A program made the translations under genes and the position numbers. Source: Deltaproteobacteria bacterium (GTDB lineage Bacteria > Myxococcota > B64-G9). Taken from it: a stretch of 5,263 nt of DNA. A model generated the notes under the pieces. It was not told the DNA's origin. It saw nothing but the letters and a program-made list of their open reading frames with translations, and ran no database searches. Shown piece by piece: positions 1 through 5,263 of the stretch. The stretch lies in contig JAUVAM010000340.1 of assembly GCA_030591745.1 (NCBI GenBank), positions 1-5,263 on the forward strand, in the 5' to 3' direction. Numbering within the stretch: the stretch's first letter is position 1; every line of letters starts with the position of its first letter.

Positions 1-1183
1 ATGTCGAGCCGATGCCATCCAAACTTTCCGCATCCGGACCCAAATTGCCCGCCGAAAACACGATGAGCATGTCGGGCATGCGCCAGGCTGCCTGATCCAC
101 CTCTCGGCTGTCGCCGCTATAACTCGTATCCGGATCCGTCATGCCAAAAGAATTGTTGTGCACGTGGGCCCCGGATGCGTTTGCTTGGGTATACATATCC
201 ACCAGCGAGCCTGGAAGCCCAGCCTGATTGCCGTCTCGTCGCCCCGTGTCTTGAAAAACAATGCGGGCCGCCGGTGCCATGCCGTCTTGAGCGTCCCGTC
301 CAGACGCATCGGCCGAGGCCAGGTTGGCGTAGTTGTCGCCCGCCGCACATCCGCTCACGTGGGTTCCATGGGCATCTTTGGATCGATCGTCATATGCGTC
401 CGCGCCTGAGAGCAGGTAATAGGCGATGACCTTGTTGTTCGGATGGGTGACATTGGACCCGGGTGGCTGCGTACTGTTGTAAGGGGTCTGCTCGTTCGCG
501 TCGGGACCGAAACGGAACTGACAGGCGTCCGTGTCCAGGCCGCTGTCGGCGATGCCGATAACCTGACCATGACCCGTCAGACCCTGGTCGAACAAAGGCC
601 GCGAATCAGGCATGCCGCTCTGCAGGACCCAACTTGAGTCATCGTTGTTCAAGGCGATGCGGCGGGGTCCGGCCACCCAGGCGACTTCATCCCAACCGGC
701 CAATTCGAGTGACAGGACATCCAAACGACCCGGTGCCACCCCAATCAAGGCATGCCCCGTGCCGGCCACGTCATCCAAAAGCTCGAGGACCACCACCTGC
801 GGCAAGTCCTCAAGCCGAGCCGCCAGGGAAGCAAAGGACTCGCCAGGCCAGGCAAAAAGCCTGAGAAGGGCCTGGTCCTTCGCTTGTCCTCGATGCAAAT
901 CGGAAGCCAGCTTCCAGGTGGGCAGGAAGGGCCCCTGCCAACGCAAACCCGGCAGGCCATGCAACTGCTGCTCGCGGATCAAACGCACGACGTATGCATC
1001 TTCCGCCACCGCCCCCACCACCCGCGCGCCACGCCGCCGAAGCCCATCGAGCAAGCGCCGCGCCGAACCCTCGGCCTGCACCAGGCGCAGCAAGCCGATC
1101 TCTCCCTGAACAAGATCCTTGCCGCACAGGGGGCTGCACAAAAAACCCACACTCAATAAAACGATGCCGAACAAATGACCCAT
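1..1183 (-). CDS. KP-43-like subtilisin family (S8) serine protease, 3' end missing
   Basis: Exported serine endopeptidase. The frame runs off the left edge with no stop; 394 residues are visible. They comprise a hydrophobic signal segment (about 2-21), a pro-region (about 24-190), and the start of the catalytic domain from about 200. Asp213 lies in GQVIGIADSGLDTD, His272 in AHGTHVSG, and the oxyanion-hole Asn380 in IVFSAGNLGP. The catalytic Ser (GTSMA/S region) should lie beyond base 1. MAPAARIVFQD, GLPGSLVDMYTQANASGAHVHNNSFG and SREVDQAAW follow the order and wording of Bacillus KP-43 protease, the basis for the subfamily call. The pro-region holds GLRWQGPFLPTWKL, typical of this group. The start is uncertain: ATG at 1183, or GTG at 1195, which overlaps the upstream stop as GTGA; neither has a strong ribosome binding site. 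Linkage to the MCE genes suggests co-expression; a role in envelope protein turnover or maturation is only possible. Confidence 0.9.
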   Translation of the reverse strand, partial: MGHLFGIVLLSVGFLCSPLCGKDLVQGEIGLLRLVQAEGSARRLLDGLRRRGARVVGAVAEDAYVVRLIREQQLHGLPGLRWQGPFLPTWKLASDLHRGQAKDQALLRLFAWPGESFASLAARLEDLPQVVVLELLDDVAGTGHALIGVAPGRLDVLSLELAGWDEVAWVAGPRRIALNNDDSSWVLQSGMPDSRPLFDQGLTGHGQVIGIADSGLDTDACQFRFGPDANEQTPYNSTQPPGSNVTHPNNKVIAYYLLSGADAYDDRSKDAHGTHVSGCAAGDNYANLASADASGRDAQDGMAPAARIVFQDTGRRDGNQAGLPGSLVDMYTQANASGAHVHNNSFGMTDPDTSYSGDSREVDQAAWRMPDMLIVFSAGNLGPDAESLDGIGST

Positions 1184-1191
1184 GAACCCGC

Positions 1192-2826
1192 TCACAAAAT
1201 ATCGAAGGTAAAACGCAAAAGCAGCCGCTGCTCGAATTGCAGATAGTCCGAGAGCTGTTTGTTGTAGTCCAGCTTGACCACATACGCCAGGGAGGCGAAC
1301 CAGACCAAGCGCAAGCTGATGGTGTTACGCCAGTTGATGACCGGCTCGCTGGAAGCATCTGATGAGTAGAAAGGAATCAGGGTGTCCAATTCGGTGTCGA
1401 TCATCAACCAGCGAACCAGTCGGGCTGAGCCGATGAGCGTCGCTTCGGCCCCGAGTTGGTTGCTGGATCTGCCGCGCATGAAGCACATGGCCTCTTCGCA
1501 AGTAGGACTGGGCTCTGATGATTCTCGCTCGATCAGCAGAGATCGCACCAAGGTCTGCCTTGCCCCGAAGCCGACGCGCAGGTGCACATCGAAAAGCAAA
1601 GAAGGGCTCAGGTCGAAACTGACACCCATGCCTTCTTTGATCTCCACCGGGTCGAAGGCATCGGCCAACTGCAGACTGGAAGGTCGTTGCAGACGATCCA
1701 CCTCGTTCAAGCCCTGGTCCAAGACGACCACATCTTGTTCCATGTCCTTAAAAAATCGCTGCCCTGGAAAAAGATTGGTGTTGAGTCCCAGACGAACGTA
1801 CGGGCCAAGCCAGCTCAATATGCGATAAGTATAAATTGCATCGAAGTCCAATTCATCGATGGTCTTTTGCAACTCTGCAAAATCGCTGCTTGGCAACAGG
1901 GTGGCACCCACGTCCATCTGCAAACGCCCGTATGCCAAGTGGTCGGGGTCCAGGTAGCGAACAGAGCCGTCCATGAAGCTGGAAAAGGTGAAGGTATTGC
2001 CGAACTCGCGACCAGGCACGTGGTCGTTGCGGTTCCACAACACGTCGCCGCCGACCCGTAATCCGATGCGCCAGTTTTCAATCTCGGTCTTCCCCTCCCA
2101 ACGAGGCACCACACCACCACCCCTTAACAGACCCTCCTTCTCATTAAAGACCAGGGTGAAATGAACGAGTTCGCCGGGCAAAAGCCTCACCGTCACGAAA
2201 TCGGTGCGCGCCCTTGGGGTCTCTCCGGAGCGTACGATCATGTACCTTCCCGGCGGAAGCAACCAAGTACGAAGCGTTTCGCCCTTCGTGACGTCCGCGC
2301 CCAAGCCGATGCCGAAATCCTCACCACTGGGCAAGGCAAAAATCTCGTAAGCACCTCTGAAGGGCGCACCCCGCTCGTCCACCACACGAACCAAGAGGCC
2401 GGACCATTTCGGCTCCAGCACCGTCGGCCGACCCTCGTGGACCTCCACATCATGCAGGGTCATCTGGCTCTCCACGCCGGAACCCACCATGACCGTATAG
2501 CGCCCCGGATCCACAATCATCAGCTCGCCGGTTGGTGAGTTAAGCACCGCGGTGCCGTCGACGCGGCGCACCTGAACCGGCGGCTCGGCCGCGGATTCGC
2601 TCATGGCCGGGACGAAGATGGCCCCCTTGTTCATGGGGATCAACTCAGACGCCATCTGAGCTTGCACATCGGGCGCCGGCAACAACCAACCCGGCGGGCG
2701 CGGCTTTTCCGCCTGCTTTTCAAAAGCCAGACCGTCGTCTTGAGCTTTGTCGGCGGCTCCGGCCAAGCCCGTACCGAGGAACAGGACGAGCAGGCAGGCC
2801 AAAGCCATGTGCCCGGAAGAACTCAC
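1192..2826 (-). CDS. Secreted protein with two small beta-repeat domains and a C-terminal outer-membrane beta-barrel, function unknown
   Basis: I do not recognise this as a named gene. The 544 residues start with a signal peptide (hydrophobic core LACLLVLFLGTGLAG, probable cleavage after AGA near residue 24). A linker rich in Pro and charge (about 28-60) follows, then two related segments at about 88-140 and 142-228. Each carries a PGRY motif (PGRYTVMVGSG at 107-117, PPGRYMIVRSGE at 191-202), as in PEGA or carboxypeptidase-regulatory-like beta-sandwiches. From about 250 to the end there are amphipathic strands with alternating hydrophobic residues (WRIGLRVGGDVLW, LGPYVRLGLNTNLFPG, LLFDVHLRVGFG, TISLRLVWFASLAYVVKLDY), and the last strand, LQFEQRLLLRFTFDIL, has the aromatic and hydrophobic ending typical of outer-membrane barrels, though the final residue is Leu and not Phe. 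The barrel half resembles DUF3078-type outer-membrane proteins as I remember them, which needs a profile search. Two Cys (443, 448) may form a small disulfide loop. The position behind the lipoprotein suggests an outer-membrane role in lipid transport; this is inference. Confidence 0.8.
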   Translation of the reverse strand: MSSSGHMALACLLVLFLGTGLAGAADKAQDDGLAFEKQAEKPRPPGWLLPAPDVQAQMASELIPMNKGAIFVPAMSESAAEPPVQVRRVDGTAVLNSPTGELMIVDPGRYTVMVGSGVESQMTLHDVEVHEGRPTVLEPKWSGLLVRVVDERGAPFRGAYEIFALPSGEDFGIGLGADVTKGETLRTWLLPPGRYMIVRSGETPRARTDFVTVRLLPGELVHFTLVFNEKEGLLRGGGVVPRWEGKTEIENWRIGLRVGGDVLWNRNDHVPGREFGNTFTFSSFMDGSVRYLDPDHLAYGRLQMDVGATLLPSSDFAELQKTIDELDFDAIYTYRILSWLGPYVRLGLNTNLFPGQRFFKDMEQDVVVLDQGLNEVDRLQRPSSLQLADAFDPVEIKEGMGVSFDLSPSLLFDVHLRVGFGARQTLVRSLLIERESSEPSPTCEEAMCFMRGRSSNQLGAEATLIGSARLVRWLMIDTELDTLIPFYSSDASSEPVINWRNTISLRLVWFASLAYVVKLDYNKQLSDYLQFEQRLLLRFTFDIL

Positions 2827-3437
2827 GGCCTCTTCTCCGGAAGCTGCGCCCTCAGCAAGATGCGCAGCTCGGCCACGATCTTGTTCATCTCTTCTTCCAT
2901 CAACTCGCTCAAAGCTTTGATGACGTAAACGGGTGCTTTGTTGTAGACCTTCTTCTTGGCATCCACCCGGTGGGACCAAATCACCGCCCCATCCCGATAT
3001 CGTGTAACCCGCAAGATGAACTCCAGATGGGCATACCACTCATCACCGCTGTCGATTTCCTCGATGGACTGTAAAACGCCGCTCAGCTCATAGTCTGGTC
3101 GCACATCGCCCAGGTCACGACTGACGGAAGAAAACAAACGAGCTTCTTCAAAGTGACGCACCATCAACTCGCTGACCATGCGATGAGGTTTCACGGCCCA
3201 CATCTGGTAACTGTAATACTTGAACTCGTAGGGCGAGTAACGGTAGACAAGCCGCTCTTTGTCGTAGGCCGGTGTGACCTCCAGCTCACGCACACGCACC
3301 GACACGGGCAAAGGCGTGGGGGGATCCTTTGAGTCCGGCACCAGCTTATAGGCCAGGGTGAAGTAGGTATTTTCAGGCACCGTGGTGCAAGACCAACCCG
3401 CACCCACCAGCAAGGCCAAGAGAATCCACTTGTTCAC
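2823..3437 (-). CDS. ABC-type transport auxiliary lipoprotein, PqiC/ABC_trans_aux-like
   Basis: Probable outer-membrane-side lipoprotein of the MCE transporter, similar to the PqiC/YmbA (ABC_trans_aux, formerly DUF330) group. From the GTG at 3437 it is 204 residues: a signal peptide MNKWILLALLVGAGWS followed by Cys17, the likely lipidated residue. The lipobox GWSC is non-canonical, having Trp at -2 and Gly at -3. Family-like features follow: NTYFTL near the mature N-terminus, a V.VRELEVTPAYDKERLVYR strand region (46-66), SPYEFKYYSYQMWAVKP (68-84), HFEEARLFSSV (95-105) and a C-terminal helix (about 168-196) of the type that closes this fold. The SPYE..YY.Y..WA..P stretch is the strongest family sign. 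Residue 18 is Thr and not Asp, so by the E. coli rule it would be sent to the outer membrane. It sits directly behind the MCE gene, as such lipoproteins often do, and its stop overlaps the next start. The ATG at 3464 is the alternative start. Confidence 0.88.
   Translation of the reverse strand: MNKWILLALLVGAGWSCTTVPENTYFTLAYKLVPDSKDPPTPLPVSVRVRELEVTPAYDKERLVYRYSPYEFKYYSYQMWAVKPHRMVSELMVRHFEEARLFSSVSRDLGDVRPDYELSGVLQSIEEIDSGDEWYAHLEFILRVTRYRDGAVIWSHRVDAKKKVYNKAPVYVIKALSELMEEEMNKIVAELRILLRAQLPEKRP
2835..2838 (-). promoter_or_regulatory. Ribosome binding site for the GTG start of the barrel protein
   Basis: GGAG lies 8 bases upstream of GTG at 2826, inside the end of the lipoprotein gene. The GTG overlaps the lipoprotein TGA as GTGA, a layout typical of coupled translation. 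The frame stays open back to 3039, but that part is antisense to nothing and out of frame with the lipoprotein gene, and the signal peptide only appears after 2826. Confidence 0.75.
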
Positions 3438-3444
3438 GATTGTT

Positions 3445-3449
3445 CTCCC
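3445..3449 (-). promoter_or_regulatory. Ribosome binding site deciding the lipoprotein start
   Basis: GGGAG lies 7 bases upstream of GTG at 3437. The earlier in-frame ATG at 3464, which overlaps the MCE stop as ATGA, has only a weak GAG upstream and would put nine extra residues (MRWTDGRTI) ahead of a normal lipoprotein signal peptide. I therefore prefer the GTG. Confidence 0.65.
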
Positions 3450-3460
3450 ATCAGTCCACC

Positions 3461-4477
3461 TCATCTCGGCAAAACGCGCTCACGCCGCTCCTGAGAGCGC
3501 AGCAAGCGCGAGGGGTCCTCGCGAATCAGACGGCTGAAGTCCCGCAGGTTCTCGGTGGCCTCGGCCAAATATCGCAAGCTTGAACGCAGATCCTCCCTGG
3601 ATCGTACCACCACCATATCCACCTTCGTGGTCATGGAATCCAGATGGTTGACCAAGCCCTCCAAAGAGCGGATGACCTTACCCAATTCGTTCGCGCTCAC
3701 CCGCTTGCGAACATCCCCTATGGCGCCCCGGGCGTCGTCGAGCACCGCGGCCACCCGTTTGGCATCCAGCACACCCTCGGCCTGCTTGCGCACCGAGGCG
3801 ATGGCGTCCCGACTCTCCCGGGCCGCTCGCCGAAGTTCGTCTAAGACCTCGTTGAGTTTCTCCGTGGCCCCCACCGTCTGCTGAACGATGCGGTCCAAAT
3901 CCGTGGCGTTGCGTGTAACCGCCTTGTCCAAGGTGTTCATCAGGCTGCCGCTGCGTTCCAGCACATCGGTGACCAGGGCCCGGTTCTCATCGCCGGTCAA
4001 TGCCAAAAGCTGGTTGATCAACATCTCGGCCTTTAGAGACAGCGTCTCGGCCCGGCCTGTCAGCTTATCCAATGTGGCGGTGCCGGCCCGAATCGTGGCC
4101 CCCGGCTTCAGGGTACGGGCGTCGGATGTACCGCCGGCCAGCTCAATGAAACGCAGGCCGGTGATGCCCTGCACGTTCAGCACCGCCCGGGTGTTTTCCT
4201 TGACCGGCGTGCCTTGTTGCAAGCTGACGGCCACCACGGTCTGACTGATCTGCAGGGCGTCGATCCAAAGTCTGTCCACCCGGCCCACCCTGACGCCGTT
4301 GTATTTTACCGGTGCCCCTACCTCCAGACCGGAAACAGAGATATCATAGCGCACCACGTATTCGTCCCGTTCGGCGAACACCGTGGAGCCCAAGACCGCC
4401 ATGAGCATGGCCACAAGCAACCAGAGAGCCACCAGAACAAAGACCCCCAAGCGCATCTTTTGGGCTTTTGTGATCAA
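3461..4477 (-). CDS. MCE (MlaD-family) domain protein of a lipid ABC transporter
   Basis: Substrate-binding and bridging component of an MCE lipid transport system; MlaD-family proteins form hexameric rings in the periplasm, anchored in the inner membrane. The 338 residues show a short basic N-terminus, one hydrophobic anchor at about 10-32, an MCE domain at about 39-130 (YDISVSGLEVGAPVKYNGVR..., then NVQGITGLRFIELAGG at 101-116), and a long, charged, mostly helical tail at about 135-325, rich in heptad-like Leu/Ile/Val spacing. The tail ends in REDLRSSLRYLAEATENL and EDPSRLL, a closing pattern common in this family. One MCE domain plus a long tail fits the MlaD/Ttg2C class and not the multi-domain PqiB or YebT class; the tail is longer than in E. 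coli MlaD (183 residues), so it could extend across the periplasm as a helical tube. The TTG start is supported by a perfect AGGAGG. The stop at 3461 lies 23 bases before the preferred start of the next gene. Confidence 0.95.
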   Translation of the reverse strand: MITKAQKMRLGVFVLVALWLLVAMLMAVLGSTVFAERDEYVVRYDISVSGLEVGAPVKYNGVRVGRVDRLWIDALQISQTVVAVSLQQGTPVKENTRAVLNVQGITGLRFIELAGGTSDARTLKPGATIRAGTATLDKLTGRAETLSLKAEMLINQLLALTGDENRALVTDVLERSGSLMNTLDKAVTRNATDLDRIVQQTVGATEKLNEVLDELRRAARESRDAIASVRKQAEGVLDAKRVAAVLDDARGAIGDVRKRVSANELGKVIRSLEGLVNHLDSMTTKVDMVVVRSREDLRSSLRYLAEATENLRDFSRLIREDPSRLLRSQERRERVLPR

Positions 4478-4484
4478 CTTCCTA

Positions 4485-4490
4485 CCTCCT
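4485..4490 (-). promoter_or_regulatory. Ribosome binding site fixing the TTG start of the MCE gene
   Basis: A full AGGAGG lies 7 bases upstream of TTG at 4477. This consensus site at ideal spacing supports the rare TTG start over the in-frame ATG seven codons downstream (4456), which would remove most of the charged segment ahead of the membrane anchor. Confidence 0.85.
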
Positions 4491-4536
4491 AGTGTTTCTT
4501 GAATCCGTACAATCTTCTCAACTGAGTAGAAACACT
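4491..4536 (-). repeat. 9-bp inverted repeat next to the MCE gene ribosome binding site
   Basis: AGTGTTTCT (4491-4499) and AGAAACACT (4528-4536) are perfect reverse complements separated by 28 bases. In the minus-strand RNA the downstream arm ends directly against the AGGAGG of the MCE gene (4485-4490). A stem here would sit at the edge of the ribosome binding site and could affect access to it. Alternatively the repeat could be a protein-binding site in DNA. The stem is AU-rich with a long loop, so a regulatory role is inference only. Confidence 0.4.
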
Positions 4537-4540
4537 TGTG

Positions 4541-4561
4541 CAGTGTCGCTTCGCGACACTG
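4541..4561 (-). repeat. Perfect 9-bp hairpin just after the ATPase stop
   Basis: The arms CAGTGTCGC (4541-4549) and GCGACACTG (4553-4561) are perfect reverse complements around a 3-base loop. In the minus-strand transcript the tip reads GC-GAA-GC, a GNA-type triloop known to be unusually stable. The stem starts 2 bases after the ATPase TAG stop. No U-run follows directly (the next bases are CACAAGUGUUUCU), so it is not a classical intrinsic terminator. I infer a 3'-end stabilising or processing hairpin, or a partial attenuator, that could set different levels for the ATPase and the downstream MCE genes. Confidence 0.7.
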
Positions 4562-4563
4562 TG

Positions 4564-5263
4564 CTAGCCTTGACTGCCTTGAAAACGTTCCAGCATGGAC
4601 CGGCCGGCCGACTCGGGGGCTGTTGCGCGCCGGGCGAAGAAGTCGCGCACCGAAGGCAGCGATGATTTTTTGGCTTCAGCCAGGCTGCCGTCGAAAGCCA
4701 AAACCCCGTCGGCCACCATGACCACCCGATCCGCGATGGTCTCGATGGAAGAAAGCTCGTGGGTGACCACCATCATGCTCATCTGCATGGCCTCTCTAAG
4801 GCCCAGCAGAAGCCGGTCGAGATCCGCCGCCGTCACCGGATCCAGCCCCGCCGAAGGTTCGTCGCAAAGCAAGAGATCCGGGTCGAGGGCCATGGCCCGA
4901 GCCAAAGCCACCCTTTTTCGCATGCCACCCGATAGTTCGCTGGGCAACTTGTGTCCGTGGTTCTCCAGACCCACCAACGCCAACTTCATGCGCACCAACT
5001 TCTCCACCGCACCCGCCGGCAGGCGGGCGTGATGCTCGATGGGCAGAGCCACATTGGCCGCCACGCTCATGGAATTCAGCAAGGCCCCACCCTGAAACAA
5101 GAGCCCGATGCGACTTCGCAGCTCGGTCAGGCGATTCTCGCTCAAGCCTTCCAGGTCCGTGCCGAACAGCTTCACCCGACCCGCTGATGGCGGCAGCAGG
5201 CCGATGGTGCCCTTGAGCATGGTGGACTTGCCGCAACCGCTGGAACCGGCGATGACCACCAAC
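4564..5263 (-). CDS. MCE-associated ABC transporter ATPase, MlaF-like (5' end missing)
   Basis: ATP-hydrolysing subunit of an ABC lipid transporter of the Mla/Ttg2 type, working in the cytoplasm on a MlaE-like permease. The frame is open to the right edge, so the N-terminus (including the A-loop) lies outside the window; the TTG near the edge is an internal codon. Counting from that codon (5262), the visible 232 residues hold every downstream motif of an ABC ATPase: Walker A GSSGCGKST (6-14), Q-loop LLFQ (Gln57) followed by GGALLNSMSV, signature LSGGMRKR (110-117), Walker B LLLCDEP (131-136) with catalytic Glu135, D-loop AGLD, and H-loop His168 in VVTHEL. The GGAL...S.SV stretch after the Q-loop and the SGGM(R/K)KR signature are typical of the MlaF branch. 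All key residues are intact. The D-loop reads PSAGLDP instead of the commoner PTTGLDP or PTSGLDP. The next gene, 86 bases downstream, is the matching MCE protein. The permease is expected upstream. Confidence 0.95.
   Translation of the reverse strand, partial: LVVIAGSSGCGKSTMLKGTIGLLPPSAGRVKLFGTDLEGLSENRLTELRSRIGLLFQGGALLNSMSVAANVALPIEHHARLPAGAVEKLVRMKLALVGLENHGHKLPSELSGGMRKRVALARAMALDPDLLLCDEPSAGLDPVTAADLDRLLLGLREAMQMSMMVVTHELSSIETIADRVVMVADGVLAFDGSLAEAKKSSLPSVRDFFARRATAPESAGRSMLERFQGSQG

Noticed and set aside
612..1159. Overlapping plus-strand open frames of about 135-165 codons opposite the protease gene
   Set aside because: They are low-complexity Arg/Ser/Pro-rich translations with no recognisable motif, antisense to a frame that carries clear subtilase motifs.
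810..1358. Minus-strand open frame of 182 codons spanning the barrel/protease junction, Gly- and Arg-rich
   Set aside because: It is a different frame from both real genes, has a run of Gly from a GC-rich stretch and no domain signs; the protease frame over the same bases is well supported.
1382..2061. Plus-strand open frames of 148-159 codons opposite the barrel gene
   Set aside because: No family features and no good ribosome binding site; they mirror the codon pattern of the minus-strand gene.
2827..3039. N-terminal extension of the barrel protein frame back to 3039
   Set aside because: It lies wholly inside the lipoprotein gene in another frame, its translation looks random, and the GGAG plus GTG at 2826 directly precedes a signal peptide.
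4541..4561. Rho-independent terminator
   Set aside because: The stem is strong, but no U-rich tract follows it in the minus-strand RNA, and the downstream genes belong to the same system.
4478..4563. Internal promoter in the ATPase-MCE gap
   Set aside because: A TTGAGA resembling a -35 box is present on the minus strand, but no acceptable -10 box is found 16-18 bases further on.

Overview
The window reads as one co-directional gene cluster, entirely on the minus strand, from a diderm (Gram-negative-type) bacterium. In transcription order (right to left) it holds the 3' part of an MCE-associated ABC transporter ATPase, an MCE (MlaD-like) substrate-binding protein with one N-terminal membrane anchor, a PqiC/ABC_trans_aux-type lipoprotein, a secreted protein with a probable outer-membrane beta-barrel that I do not recognise by name, and the first 394 residues of a KP-43-like subtilisin (S8) protease. 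The first and last genes run off the window edges. Taxonomy is inference: moderately GC-rich DNA, GTG and TTG starts, an MCE lipid-transport operon and a KP-43-like subtilase would suit Myxococcota or another former deltaproteobacterial lineage, but nothing here fixes it.

Layout: 5263-4564 ATPase (5' end missing); 4563-4478 an 86-base gap with a very stable hairpin just after the ATPase stop and a second inverted repeat touching the next ribosome binding site; 4477-3461 MCE protein from a TTG start behind a perfect AGGAGG; 3437-2823 lipoprotein, starting 23 bases after the MCE stop; 2826-1192 barrel protein, whose GTG start overlaps the lipoprotein stop as GTGA; 1183-1 subtilase, whose alternative GTG start at 1195 would again overlap the upstream stop as GTGA. 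There is no gap over 300 bases, and I see no RNA gene, mobile element, CRISPR array or strand switch.

How the genes fit together: ATPase, MCE protein and auxiliary lipoprotein are the energy-coupling, periplasmic-bridge and outer-membrane-side parts of a Mla/Pqi/Ttg2-type phospholipid transporter. The MlaE-type permease is not in the window and would be expected upstream of 5263. The unusual part is what follows: a beta-barrel protein with two small beta-sandwich-like repeats ahead of the barrel, then an exported protease, both tightly packed behind the lipid-transport genes. This suggests, but does not prove, that the barrel is an outer-membrane partner of this MCE system and that the protease is co-expressed with it.
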